Assembly (NCBI GenBank): GCA_000827495.1
Contig: KN817534.1
Coordinates: 423,746-487,745 of the forward strand
From: Hypholoma sublateritium FD-334 SS-4
Taxonomy: Eukaryota; Basidiomycota; Agaricomycetes; Agaricales; Strophariaceae
Reading direction: 5' to 3'
DNA: 64,000 nucleotides
Below, piece after piece: positions 23,010-35,300 of this stretch (position 1 is the first letter of the stretch; every line of letters starts with the position of its first letter). Made by a program: the position numbers and the translations under genes. Below the pieces are notes generated by a model that saw nothing but the letters and a program-made list of their open reading frames with translations, ran no database searches and had not been told where the DNA came from.

Positions 23010-26000
23010 ATGGATTCGTCCAGTTTCACTGGAATAATCACAGGAGGGGTCCAGGACCTATCTGCCCTCCTGCCCCTCCTTGGGACTGAACAATGCGAGA
23101 ACCACGTTGGATCTGCACTTGACAGAGGATTCCTCTATTCCTCTGTGACTCCCATATCCATTTTCGGTAGTCTAGGGATAGCCCGCGCGTCCTTCAACAT
23201 TCTCATCGCAAGTATCAACATCCAGCAATATCGGTTTTTGGGCGCGACGAAACTCAACGATGGTGGGTTCGATGCAAGAGGTGTCGTTGTACCCATGATC
23301 TCCTTGGACCCCCATCGTCCGAAGCGATTCCTGGTAGAGAGCCGGCTCGAAACAATGCTGATCGACGAGCATATTGAGAATGTGGAGGACCTGACAGTGT
23401 CGTGGGGCAAGGGGCTTGCCAAGTGGAACTTCCTGCTCGTGGTGTTCACCCTGGTCATCGCAACGGCCGCACTGCTGCCGTACATTCTCGTTGTCCATGA
23501 TTCTCAGCATGCCACGACGAGACTGCCGTTTCCCTTCGCCGGGTTCGGGTTCCCTATTCTTCGCGTAGTGGGGTCTGCACTCTGCGTGAATGTGGCGCAG
23601 TTCCTGATGCAAATTCGCATTATGGTTCTCCTCAAAACAAGGCTTCTCTTCATCACGGTTGATAAACTTGCGAAGGAGGCGGGTATAGCGTTGGCAGTCA
23701 AGATCCCGCGCACAAAAGGAAAAAAGCGGAAAAATATGTGGAGCTATGACCTAGCGTCCGAAAAGTGCATCTGGGCACTGGAGAAGTGGCTCGCTGCTGA
23801 GTCCCAAGCCGTCGCAGTCCCGCAAAAAGACAATAATATCCCGGCCGCCATAAACGATATATATATGTCGCAGCGCAAACGGCACTTGCAACCCTTACAC
23901 AAATCCATTCCGCGTTGGCTGAACCCCATTCTTTGCGTTGCCCTGGTGGTCGGTATACTTTTGACCGTCGTTGGATATATCGGCTGTTTCTACCTCATCC
24001 ATAATTCATCGGACAATTCAATCGGACCGCTCCTGTGGCTCATACTTGAAGTACTGCTGTCCATCATCAGGGCTGTCGTTTGGGCAATCAACCCATCTTG
24101 GGATGACTCGAAGGGCGTTGTGTTCGAGCTCCAGCTTGCCTCTCATACGCCTCTGATAACTTGCAACAAGTTCGAGAGCGATATCATAGTCGACGGCATC
24201 GCACCGGTAGCCCGGGCCAGCAGCTTTCTGGAAGAAGTCGTTGCGTATACAGGCCCGCTGCCGCCAATCAACGTGAAAGATGCCGCGCTGTATTATATCC
24301 TAACAGCCAAAGGCAAAAGCCTACCACAATCCGCCGAAACTCTGCCTCACGCGCAACTCTATATCGTTATATCTGCCTACAAGGAGCAGACAAGCAGGAT
24401 GCTTTTTAAGCAAGACAACGACAGTACATTGTCTATATATATATCTTTGCTCGAGCCCGTCTCGGAAAGCACCATGATCAATGCTAGAGTCAAACCTACC
24501 GAGGGAGGCACCACAAAACCAAAAACGCATTTCATGACTGCGGACGCCGCCCTCATGGAGGAGCTTACGGCGCACTATAACGAAATCATCTCCCGGTTGC
24601 AGAAGCAGAAGGTGAATCTCGGGCGGAAGGCTTTCTTTAACAAAACATGGACTATGCAACGGCTAACTGAGGGGGTGGTGGGCTCAGAGGACGACGCAAC
24701 ACAGGGTTCAGGACATGGATCTGAGGAGAAATGGGACTTATTGACCACTGAAGACGTGGCTTACCTCCGCCAGGGACAGGTTGAGAGGCGGTGGCGGGAA
24801 ATGTATGCTCATCTCGAAGAGTGGATTGGGCTCTACATCGCTCTCTACACTAAAGAGCTCCTCCAAGATGTGCCCGTCGATCTGGTCTTCAAAGAAAACG
24901 AGGTTGTCAGCATCGTGCAGAAGCATGAGGCCAACGAGGTAGAATACCTGCTTATCGCATGTCAAACTTGCCTGGAGTGGCTGCTGATATCCACCGCTGC
25001 GAAGTGGAATGGATTTGTGGAGATGGACCACAACAGCATGGTGGACGCAGTCATTCAGGGCACCTTCATCGACGCCGCCAACCTGAAGGAGTTATCTGAA
25101 AGTGGCAAGCAGCTCGGCGAAGAGATCCGCAAGGGTAAACTGAAGCGCAGACTGGTGGATGAGCGCGATAGTCTCTTGGAAAAGGAAGCACACTCCCATA
25201 GGAAGAACATGCGTAGTCGTTTGATGGCGCAGGCAGACTCCACCGAGCAGCGAATCCAGAGGAGGAAGTACAACGACCCAACAGGCGAAACGATTGTGAA
25301 AACTTGGAGGAGCTTGGAGGATGAAATACACTTGCTAAGTAGTGCTAGAGACGCTGACCGTTCATTGTCCCCGAGTACAAGCAACCGCTCCCAAGATGAC
25401 GAAGCCACTGTTGACAAACTAAACCGTACTCAAAGTAATACGATAGCCGCTTGGCGAGACGCTTTCAGAGCGAAGATGCGAACGCGGTTCCTTGATGGGG
25501 ACAAGGACGTCAGTAACTTCACGAACGAGGTCGACAGGACAAATGAAGGCCACAAGTTCGAGCTCATGAAAACCAGATGTCATCAGAGGATCGACCAGCT
25601 GTTTTCCAGGATGGAGGATCAGGCTACAGAGTTCGAGGAACTGCACAAAAATGATATACTGACTGCCAACTCTCACGAACTGGTGGAGTACTGGTGTACT
25701 GAATCCCTTCAAGAACGACTGCGCTTATTGGACAGAACGCAGAAGTACCTTGTTATCTCCGACGCTCATATCCAAGCAATAGGTGGCTGGAAAAACATGG
25801 CTCGAGCGCTCGTGAGGAGTCAAGGGTTCTCTTTTATTGACATCAGCCAGTCGACGCTGTTCACGGCCAAGGCACTTATGGAGATCGTGAAGGATATGAA
25901 GTCGGTCACCGGAGTCGCCTTCAATTTGGGAGTCGACAACTCAGATGCCATAGAAATCCGAGATGCCATGAAGGCCAAAATGATGAGTGCGGTAGCAGCA

Positions 26001-26417
26001 AAGCAAGACCTATGCTTATACAGGAATGCAATTGCCACAGACTACTACCGCAGAGGATACCCTTACCTCATCTTTGGAGAAGTTGGGGGAGTATGCTGCT
26101 TTGTGCTCTTCTACACTGGCAAAAAAGAAAAATGCGATCACATTCTCACCCTACGACATTGCATGACCACATCCAATGTGCAGGTGAAGATTTCGCTGAA
26201 CGACCATCTCCTCGAGGCTACTTGGGGCCAGTCCCAGGTAGTCATGTTCAACTTCACCAGTGAAGAAATCCACCTTCCGGAGGCCTATCTGAAGGATGTC
26301 GGGAATCCTAACATCCTGACCATTACGCTCTCGGAAGACAGTGAAGGAATGTATTGGTTATCCGATGTGTTTTTACCCGTTCAACCAGTCCTCAACTCTA
26401 CAGTAACCACTTCGTGA
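23010..26417 (+). CDS. Large uncharacterised membrane protein, intronless
   Basis: A single open frame of 1135 aa starts MDSSSFTGIITGGVQDLSAL and continues LLGTEQCENHVGSAL, a signature I associate with a large Agaricomycete-specific hypothetical family. An amphipathic N-terminus is followed by hydrophobic segments at about residues 139-162 (LLVVFTLVIATAALLPYILVV), 174-205, 300-325 and 330-350. The C-terminal two-thirds is soluble and helical, with K/E/R-rich coiled-coil-like stretches around 700-900. A smaller domain near 960-1040 contains GWKNMARALVRSQGFSFIDIS. No enzyme motif is seen. Members are often found in several copies. The absence of introns over 3.4 kb is unusual beside intron-dense neighbours. 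The frame is fully intact, between two stretches of broken genes. Function unknown. Confidence 0.85.
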   Translation: MDSSSFTGIITGGVQDLSALLPLLGTEQCENHVGSALDRGFLYSSVTPISIFGSLGIARASFNILIASINIQQYRFLGATKLNDGGFDARGVVVPMISLDPHRPKRFLVESRLETMLIDEHIENVEDLTVSWGKGLAKWNFLLVVFTLVIATAALLPYILVVHDSQHATTRLPFPFAGFGFPILRVVGSALCVNVAQFLMQIRIMVLLKTRLLFITVDKLAKEAGIALAVKIPRTKGKKRKNMWSYDLASEKCIWALEKWLAAESQAVAVPQKDNNIPAAINDIYMSQRKRHLQPLHKSIPRWLNPILCVALVVGILLTVVGYIGCFYLIHNSSDNSIGPLLWLILEVLLSIIRAVVWAINPSWDDSKGVVFELQLASHTPLITCNKFESDIIVDGIAPVARASSFLEEVVAYTGPLPPINVKDAALYYILTAKGKSLPQSAETLPHAQLYIVISAYKEQTSRMLFKQDNDSTLSIYISLLEPVSESTMINARVKPTEGGTTKPKTHFMTADAALMEELTAHYNEIISRLQKQKVNLGRKAFFNKTWTMQRLTEGVVGSEDDATQGSGHGSEEKWDLLTTEDVAYLRQGQVERRWREMYAHLEEWIGLYIALYTKELLQDVPVDLVFKENEVVSIVQKHEANEVEYLLIACQTCLEWLLISTAAKWNGFVEMDHNSMVDAVIQGTFIDAANLKELSESGKQLGEEIRKGKLKRRLVDERDSLLEKEAHSHRKNMRSRLMAQADSTEQRIQRRKYNDPTGETIVKTWRSLEDEIHLLSSARDADRSLSPSTSNRSQDDEATVDKLNRTQSNTIAAWRDAFRAKMRTRFLDGDKDVSNFTNEVDRTNEGHKFELMKTRCHQRIDQLFSRMEDQATEFEELHKNDILTANSHELVEYWCTESLQERLRLLDRTQKYLVISDAHIQAIGGWKNMARALVRSQGFSFIDISQSTLFTAKALMEIVKDMKSVTGVAFNLGVDNSDAIEIRDAMKAKMMSAVAAKQDLCLYRNAIATDYYRRGYPYLIFGEVGGVCCFVLFYTGKKEKCDHILTLRHCMTTSNVQVKISLNDHLLEATWGQSQVVMFNFTSEEIHLPEAYLKDVGNPNILTITLSEDSEGMYWLSDVFLPVQPVLNSTVTTS

Positions 26418-28930
26418 CAAGGCCTGACTTCTTCCCTCTTACCCTGGCATATAATTCCCGCTACCTTTAGATAGAAGGGCTTTATCCTGTCACACTCTCC
26501 GTAATTGAGCCATGAAACCTAGTAAGTAGTGTTGAAATAGTGGCTACGGTAGATGAGAGCTACGCAGTTTAATTTCCAGTTTCGCCCCCCAACTACCGTC
26601 TACGTGGTAATCCGTAATTGTGATTCATGCATCTTATCCCATCAGTACTTTGTTCAAGAAATATAAGAGTCTTAAGACTGCAATCACATAGTTCAATGCC
26701 CAGTGCTCATAATAGTCTACAATGTCACTACTGAGGATGAAAGGAAATGCTTGCCGCCATTCAACAATGATTAATGAGTATTCATATCTAACACCCGAGC
26801 TGGCCGAGCATTGTTTAGATTAGAATCTGTTCATAGCACGCCGTACTTATGTACTATGTAGCCACACGCTCGCGTCATTGTGCATACATACGCCGGCGGT
26901 CATACGGCAACAAACATTTGCTTGGGTTGGGCTGGTCAGGCTCCGCGTCTTGAGCCCGACTCTTCCTCTAACTTCATGAGCGCAGAACGACGATCTCTTT
27001 CAGCAGCGCTCCTCTACTTCGTCACATCGCGACACCTTACTTGGACCACCGTCGACAGCCATAAGTCCCTTAGACGGCCAGCCCGGGGACGGCTGGGCGC
27101 ATCAGTCGACTGCCAACATGCTGTAACTTTACGGGTTCATTTTGGTTCATTTCGATTGGGTGGCAAGTGACCATTGAGTGGAAAGAATGGGTTGAGTCGA
27201 AAGGCGGTTGGGCTAGTGGGGGGGTTGAGTCATATGTGTTGGACTAGTCAGCTCATATTAAAGCTTGTTGCAGTGGCCACTTTCGCAACAAAAAAAAATG
27301 AAGAATCTACAACAGGTAGGAGGGCCAGTTTGTCGACGGCGATGGGATCGACACCGACTGGCTAAGGCTACTGAGATTGAGTTTCTGTCTAGAATTCTTT
27401 TGAAAGCCACTCAACGGAGAAATAACCAAACACACCCACCACAACCACCAGGCCGCCAGTATCGCGAAGATTGCTTGTGCTAGGAGCAGATAATTGCCAA
27501 CATGATCCGCCTCGTTCGCGCTTCTTGCCATCTTTCCATCTAACTTCTTCATCTATAGGGGAGGCGTTCGTCCTTCGATTTGCCCCGTCTTCAGTTGCCG
27601 CAGGCAGCAGGGTAAGCAGAGACTCGCCGATCGGGAATATCTGCGCCAACACGACCTGTACTGAGATCCCATCGCGGTTTGTTCAGCTTGATTACATCAC
27701 CATCCTGGTCCTCTTTGGCGCAGGTTTCTGGATTTCGAAGGATCGCATCGTCATTACGAAGCTCTTAACGTTCAGAGGATGTGGGTACGTCTATTATCGA
27801 AGATCAAGTCAAGTACGAATAACAGAGAGGAAGACTAACTTGAATTCTTACAGAAGAAACGACGGTCTCCAGATGAATATATGCCAGTGGCGAACAGCGC
27901 CAGCACCAGCCTGAGTATGGCAAAAACAGTAGACAGAGCACTTGTCAGATAATCCGACATGGCTTTCACTCAGATAACCCGATGCAGTTATTGTCCAAAG
28001 CGTTGCTGTCGGAGATTCATGTTATAATGGGGGTAAGTGCGATCGTGGTACCGGGCGGACGCTGGTTAGGGTACAACGTCTGCAGGCCGGCTTTGTCGTC
28101 TCTTCGAGGATCGTAGATGCTTGTCGAGTTCTCCTCAACCCCTGCCGCAGTTTCAGTCGGCGACGGCCCGATTTCTTCCTTCTCTGAATTCAACGGAGTC
28201 GTGCTAGTAGCAACCCCAGGCTTAGGAGTAGGCCATGGTCGTTCGAGAGTAGATACTAACGGAAAATGTGCCGTTTGGATCAAATCAGTATCATTTGTCC
28301 TGCTGCTACTATTAGCAGTGGTTCGACCGTTGATTTTAGGTAGTGCTGATTGAGAAACAGAGGTTCTGAGGTAGAGGTGTCCGGATTAGTGGCCGTGGAT
28401 TTTATATTCTATGGGGTAGCGAGGTGGAGTACTAGGCCTGTCTGATAGATAATCACTAGACGATGAGCTACTATGTGACAGAAAGGACGATGCAATCTGA
28501 GCCAGTGCAGTCGAAGTCATGGAGGAAAGGCTTAGATACGGAGTTTGCGACAAGTCAATAAGCTAAATCCGCCGCAACATTAATAGTGCAATCTAAGGCA
28601 ATCTACCTGCAGGGCAGGACTCACGAGATTGAGGCTGAGACGGAAGCCGATTGGCTGCCGTCTCAGATCAGACTGTTGACACAATAACTTTTGGCGGTTC
28701 GGGAGCATCCCAGCGAGTATTAGTGTTGTGTGGAGGAGGAGGAAGTTGTACAACTAACAGAAGAGAATGTTTCTCTAGGATAGCAAGTCGGTATTGGTGG
28801 AATTAAACAAGGGCGCGGGGAGACGTACCTAGTATACCTGAGCCTGCAAGATTTCAGCGTCCCGAAAACCTGCATTGTGCGGGTATTATAATTATAGCCC
28901 GCCTTCGGAATCTCCTAGACACTGCGAGAA
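26418..28930. other. No gene recognised
   Basis: Short open stretches on both strands at 27300-27914 and 28017-28353 include hydrophobic pieces (for example IFAILAAWWLWWVCLVISPL on the minus strand, 27389-27480). None joins into a recognisable protein. The region could hold an unrecognised small membrane-protein gene. Confidence 0.35.
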
Positions 28931-29383
28931 TTCATGATGGAGCAGCAGGCTGATTATGAATAGGACTATCAAAATAATCAAATCGGCCTTGCTCGTCTTC
29001 GGTGCTGACTTGCCTCTTGATTTCATTGTCGGGATAGTGTGGTAAAGCGGCCGCAATTTCGCTAGAATAATTAGAGGATATGAAGGAGAACAGAAGCCGT
29101 TGAGCTATGTCAGTGGGCGTTGTGGTTGAAAAAAGCGAGACACACGCATTCATGGATTGTGGTCCAGTGGTGAGCGCATTTGGTCGAGAATAGTAATCCC
29201 GCTTTCGAAATGACTCCCTCTTCATTCGAAGTAGTTTTCCACGATCTGACGCAGAAATCTAAATGAGCGGTCACGCGTAGTCACGCGCACGGGAGCAGTG
29301 ACGTCTGTTCAACTCGTTCGGCAGCGCGTCTACACAAGCCGCTAGATCTTCGTCTTCGCCAGATGTCACCAGTCCGCTCCCTG

Positions 29384-29602
29384 TTACCAATACAGGAATA
29401 CCGTCTCGAAGCCCGCCCGCTGCAAATACCGGCACATCTCATCCACCGCAACCCACTCCTCAGCTTGAGCGAGAAAGAAACTGTCAACGACCCAAGGGAT
29501 GTTGTTCTTCGCGGCATGTTCCCAAACTACGATGATCTCATCCTGTACGCACATCGTTGTAATATGTGGATATAATTGACTAAACATCGCTCCAACCCCC
29601 AA
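29384..29602 (-). other. Short protein-like open frame, unidentified
   Basis: The frame contains AAKNNIPWVVDSFFLAQAEEW followed by MCRYLQRAGFETVFLYW, which has the composition and alternation of a real globular exon, but I cannot name the family. Past VFLYW the frame meets a stop at once. It may be an exon of a decayed gene. Confidence 0.3.
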
Positions 29603-29689
29603 CTACTCTCGGCGTTCCAGGGTCGCTCTGAGCGCTGAATATATAGATGAATTAAGCCCAAATCAAGTTCAGGCGAGGGAAAGGTACGG

Positions 29690-30399
29690 GTACCCGAGCG
29701 GGCGAAAAGACACTATTCTATCGACTCTACCCTCTCCTCGCCCTACCAGTCGTACCGGTCTTTGTATTTGATGGTGCCAAGCGCCCACCGAAGAAGCGAG
29801 GCACTGCCGTCAAGACAGCAAAGCTCCCATTACAAAAGTTCATCGACGCTGTTGGGTTTTCACAGTGTACCGTACGTATTTCCGTGCTACTTCTACTATA
29901 TTGAACTACCTTCTCCATCAGGCACCCGGAGAGGCTGAGGCTGAACTTGCAGAGCTCAATCAAAGAGAAGAAATCGACGTCATTCTATCCGAAGACAGTG
30001 ATTGTATGGTGTACGGCGCCCGCTGCGTCATCCGAACGTAGGGATGCAGTGTTCTAGATATTCCAGCTGGGTCATTTACCTGATCTTTATTTAGGTGAAA
30101 GTGCACGAACTGAGCATGCTCGTAAGCTGTTCACTGCTGCAAGATCCTCACCTACGAATTTTCGGGTTCTTCTAGAGCAAGACCCACGCCATGAAATCGG
30201 CCGTGAGATTCCGTTGCTTTCTGAAAACGTATCCATTACATTTCCACCACTTGACGCAGTTCTATTGTATGCGCAACCCCTCACGTCCTGGACAGTTGAC
30301 CAATGCACTTCCGAGACATCCGGTTGGCATCTCCGACAGCTCTGGGCAATACGAACGGAACGAATGCGCCCAAATGCATTGAAGCACGCCACATCCTGA
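29690..30399 (+). pseudogene. XPG/Rad2-family nuclease remnant (GEN1-like)
   Basis: The segment GEKTLFYRLYPLLALPVVPV followed by FVFDGAKRPPKKRGTAVK is the second half of an XPG N-domain. An intron at 29872-29921 separates it from APGEAEAELAELNQ and ILSEDSDCMVYGARCVIR, the XPG I-domain with its metal-binding acidic residues (E-A-E-A-E and D-S-D). The expected GGDY helix-hairpin-helix block is absent. After a stop and a gap, a frame from about 30110 to 30399 gives REIPLLSENVSITFPPLDAV and LLYAQPLTSWTVD, resembling the region downstream of the nuclease core. The first 70 or so residues (MGIxGLW start with the first acidic cluster) are also absent. These are structure-specific DNA nucleases for flap or Holliday junction cleavage; this copy lacks essential parts. 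Confidence 0.75.
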
Positions 30400-30784
30400 C
30401 CGAGCTTGGCCTTAGGTCTTAGTAACAGCCACTTCTTGTGAGCTAAGCAGACGAATATATCTCTCGAGCTCCGTATTTGCTGCATCCACCCTCTTGTTCG
30501 CTACAAAGTTGACTTGCTTGTAGCATCACACGAGTAACCGTTCGGTCTCTTTGTTCTTGCCTCTGGTTTTCGCTGACACGGTATTTTCAGGCGGAAATGG
30601 CCAGGGAAGGCGGTAGAACACGTCGCGCTGCGATGCAATACGATAACATGCTGCGAAGAGCGCGTACGTCGTTCAATCAGCTTCTTTTAACGCGCCTGAG
30701 CGATCTGTCTGAATAATCTCGGCCGCGCCATGACTGCTTGGCGAACGATGTGGCCTTTGATTGACGTTTTCTCTAATCTCTAGA

Positions 30785-32007
30785 CTACAGATGGTATCAC
30801 GGATATACATGGCGCGTAAGCAAATGCGGGAGATCTTGAACAGGGCTGAAGCCACTCGCACAATCCAGCGTAATGCTAGGGCTTACGGGGAGCTGCGAGA
30901 GTGGCAACTTTATAAAAAGGCAATCGTCCCTTAATGTGATATGCACCCTGTGTTCAATCAATTCATATGGGTCAGGCCTTTATTAGCGGCCACGAGAAAC
31001 GATGAAGAGCTTCACGTCAAAGAACGGGAACAGAAACTAGTCCAAGAGCGGTCAGATAAGCAAGAGCGGGAGGCCCTCGAAAAGTTGAAATGACTTTGTG
31101 AGCTAGCACACGCAAGATTGAAGACGAGCTTGAGGCTGGACGTGTTCTAGCCATTGACAAAGACGCCCTCCTCGATCGAACTACGCAACGAGAAAGTGAA
31201 ATAGAGGAGGAGATAGTCGCCCTTCAAGCCGACGTCGCCACGCTGGATTCGCAGCTTTCGCGCGCCATGCGGCTTCAGAAAGAGAGTGAGGTAAATATGA
31301 AAGCCTTCGCGAGGCTTTCGACCAGGCAGCCGAACATCTTGTGCATTTGGAACAGGGCGAGAAACCGTGGTCTACACGCGAAGAGGAGCTCGCCGCTGAA
31401 CTCGCAGAGGCGCATGGAAGAAATTGAGACACTTCATGCGGACATATACGACATCCAAAAAGCGTCTGAAGAGCTGCAAAGCCTTGCTCTTCAACGAAAA
31501 GAGGACCTGGTGAGGACGAAGGAACGGATGGACGTCGCCGTGACGGAACTTCAAGGCAAAGTGGAAATCGAGGTCAAACAACGGTCAGTAAAATCTTATT
31601 CTGATATCCGAAATCTAATGCGCCTACCAGGGAAATAGCCCGAAACACTTATGAACATTCCGAGAACGAGTTAGCCGAGCTTGGGCGGACAGCGACGGAG
31701 TATTCCGCCATGATCCAAAGAAGGAAGAACAAATCGTCGCTCTTTCCGAGAAGTTCGATAGCCTAAAGGTTGAACACGAAAATGCATCGCTCTGAAAGCT
31801 GACATCGACATTGTGGATGGCCAACTGGCAGAAAAGCAGGACCACGCTGCCAATATCTCTACGCTGGAGAAATTGCAAACAGAACGAGATGAACTCCGAT
31901 CCCTCCTCAAACGATTGGGGGCGCATCCAGCGCCTGTGGATAGGAGCGGAGCCCTATTCCCGGAATTTAAAATTCAGCGTTTCAGACCGACGGTCGTTAT
32001 AGTCTAG
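30785..32007 (+). pseudogene. Class II myosin heavy chain, IQ and tail fragment
   Basis: Class II myosin drives cytokinetic ring contraction. The fragment begins with a neck sequence (ARKQMREILNRAEATRTIQR, then NARAYGELREWQLY), an IQ motif, and continues after a probable intron with RPLLAATRNDEELHVKEREQ. The proximal coiled-coil tail follows: RVLAIDKDALLDRTTQRESE, IVALQADVATLDSQLSRAM, IYDIQKASEELQSLALQRKE and KERMDVAVTELQGKVEIEV. Between about 31306 and 31425 the heptad sequence continues in another frame (EAFDQAAEHLVHLEQGEKPW) before returning, so two compensating frameshifts are present. More shifts occur after 31640. No motor domain precedes it: the sequence upstream is the nuclease remnant. 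Only about 380 of over 1600 residues remain. Confidence 0.75.
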
Positions 32008-32390
32008 TCAACAAGTATTCGAACATTTCCGGATATATAACTTCACTCACCAGCGAGCTCTAGGGCTCAAGAATATTCATCGCACTCACTACCGGGCATG
32101 GTGGATGGTTTGAGAAACGCTTTTCTTCTCAAACAGGATGAATTGCTTATCAAGCGTTCGGGCGGGACTTGTATTCATGATGAACAAGGTCGTCATAGAC
32201 TCGGACAAGCACTGATAGGCGAAGACAGCCAATTTACCTTAGTTCAAGCGCAAACTCCGCATATAGAACAACGCCACGATACGTTATAAGCAAGTCCTAG
32301 GATGCTCATGTACCCAAGATTGCATCGTGTGCCATAGGATTATCCTTCGCACTCCCCCCAACCCAATCTAAACCTCTGGCTTCAACTCTA
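32008..32390. other. 5' flank of Tnp2 gene
   Basis: No gene recognised. A CACTACCGGG sequence at about 32086 resembles a CACTA-type terminus, but I found no matching inverted copy downstream. Confidence 0.3.
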
Positions 32391-35300
32391 ATGCCCACTT
32401 GCTTTTGCACTGTTCGCGGATGTCGGGACTCAGGCGGTGTTGACCCTGCTTCTGGAAAGCCAGTGGGCAGGATTGTGACAGCAAATGTTCTCAGAATTCA
32501 CTCATTAGATGAATTAGCGCACGAAACAAATAACGAACTCAACTCAAACGTAGAAGACGACGATATTGAACAACTCTCGGCTAAGATTGTCAGCACGACA
32601 CTCACAGACCAAATGAGCGGACGGTCAGCGTCGACCCCGGGCGGCCGCTTATGGGGACACTACTTCACTGATACGGAATCACCGTTGCCTTCTTCACCCT
32701 TCGGCTCTCACGATCCCAAGCAGCCCGTTAGTCGCAACGTTTCTCCACCTCATCTTCAGGCTGCGCCCTGCAGATCCCAAGAAGAAGAGTTGCTTCGTTG
32801 TCTCTCTATTCTTAAAACAGATGTAAGCCACTTTGTCAACGAAGTGGAGTTAGGTGTAGGACAGGCCCACCGACCATCATCGAAAGGACCGCCAGCGCCT
32901 TTTCCTCTGCAAGCCCTAGTCGAAAAATCCGGATCACTCCAAGTCCGTCTGGACGCCATCACCTTCAAGTCTCCTCCAGTCAAGCAGTGCAAGGAAGCCA
33001 CTGCAGGCAAGCTTGCTCAGGCGGTCAGTTTCCTCGAAGCTTTCCAAGATTCGTGGCATGCGCGACTCTCAAAAAATCAAAAAGAGAAAACATCGTTGAA
33101 AGGAGTGCCATTCGACACAAGTTAGTGCATATTTTCTCAATAATCTCGGTAGATTTTTGATGACAGGTTTATTTCAGCTCACCATTACAAGCCCATTCTA
33201 CCTGACGTGGATCCAGTCTTGCAGGTTTCCTTTTTCATGATTGTAACATGTCAAATTATTCTCGGAGTTAGTCGCCGAGGTTGTAACTTCTTGTTGCAAA
33301 TGGTTCAATACATTATCAACCTTACAATTCTTCGAGCTGGTTCAAATATATCCCAACGAGACCAAAAGCTCTTATCCGATATTCCGAACGATTTTCGGCG
33401 TGCAGAAGAGCAGTTCCGAATAAAACCCAACTGCACTATCATTGCTGTATGCCCCGATAATGATTGCCATGCTACCTATCTGCCCACTCCTTCCAGCGAC
33501 TCAGCTGGTCTATACCCCAGAACTTGTACCTACCGTAAATTCAAAGGCGGAGAAGTATGTGGTGCAGAGCTTTTACGCCCTCACCGTGTTCAAGGCCGAA
33601 CTGTATACATCCCAATCAAGCGCTTTGTGAAGAACTGCTTCAAAGATTGGCTTGCAGGACTGCTCTCTCGCCCTGGTTTTGAAGCAAAGATGGACATGGC
33701 ATGGACAGTGCACTCTAAAGACAAAGGAGACGACATTCACAGGGAACTTGCGGATATATTTGATGGTGAAATTCTACGCAACTTCAAAGGACCCGACGGT
33801 CGGTATTTTGGCCTTGTAGGAGATGAAGGACATTACGTCTTCTCTCTGTGTTGTGACAACTTCAATCCGTTGGGGAATAAACAGGCAGGGAAAAGCTATT
33901 CAGCTGGAATGGTATCTTTAATATGTCTGAATCTCCCTCCTGATATACGCTATAAACCAGAGAATATGTTTCTCTATGGAATTATCCCAGGTCCGCATGA
34001 ACCCCCTCTTGATTGCATGAATCATTACCTCAAGTTCCTTATTGACGAGTTTTTGGAATGCTGGACGCCTGGAGTGCGATTTTCCCGGACCCACCAATAT
34101 TTCTACGGACGCGTGGCTCTGTGCGCCCTTGTTTGTCTCGTTTGCGATCTAGTTGGCGCTCGAAAAACCATGGGATTTGGCGCTGTCGGACATACCCAGC
34201 TGTGTGCACTTTGTCATTGCAAACGTGGCCTTTGTGGACCTGAAATCACTGATGTGCATTCTTGGCGGAGACGAACAAACGAGGACTATCGAGAAAGTGC
34301 TCAGCGGTATCTCAACGCTTCCGACGAAAAAGAAAGACAGGCAATATTTAAAGAGACCGGAATACGCTGGTCTGAACTTTTACGCCTTCCCTATTTTGAC
34401 CCATCTCGCTTTGTAGTGATTGATGCAATGCACAATCTGTTTCTGGGACTTGTAAAAGAGCACTTCGACATTCTTGGGATAAGAGACCCGGAAGACGGTA
34501 TTGCCTTTGGGATTAATATTCCTACTGCAACATACGAGACCTTGAGCGGTCCGGAACAGAAGAGCATGGAGCGTATTATCCGGCTTTTACAATGTTCCTT
34601 GAACAAGAAGCTTTCAGACGAATCCGAGTTCGACGCACACCTCAAGAAGGTTCACAATTGCCATGGCGCAGCACTCGAGAAATTTGTTCAAATCTTCAAT
34701 ATAGCTGTTTCTTCATCGAGTCAAAGGGCAAAAAAAACAAAATACACTAAACTTGATCATGCGCGAGCAATCCTAATTTGGGTAAGCTGTTCTTCTATTC
34801 GTAGTTTAACATTTGTTCAGCATCGTTCCATTCTTAGAGGGTTTCCCAAACCGAATTCTCTTCGGACGCTAGTGAAGACTTTGATAAAGGATGCATCCTC
34901 ACAGCGGAAGAAGTTGCAACAATACGTTTGGATATAGCTAATATGGCAACTCCTTCCTGGCTAGCGTCGGTTCCTTATGACTTAGGTGAAGCTCGGCACG
35001 GAAAGATCAAGGCAGATCAGTGGCGTATTCTGGCAACTACATATCTTCCGGTTTCTCTACAGAAAATGTGGGACACAAATTCTCCACGATCGACTCCACT
35101 CCGTAAAAAAATGCTTGATGCGACTATGTCTCTGATATCTGCAGTCAGTATAGCAACATCGCATAAAACATCTAAAAAAACGGCGGAGCTGTACCTTCAG
35201 CATATGCAATCATATTTACAGCTGATGCAGGAACTCCTTCCGAGATACAATCTCCGTCCAAACCATCATATGGCCCTTCATCTCGCTGAATACCTTCACT

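Noticed and set aside
32084..32100. CACTA-like terminus upstream of the Tnp2 gene
   Set aside because: No inverted counterpart was found downstream, and a five-base match is expected by chance.
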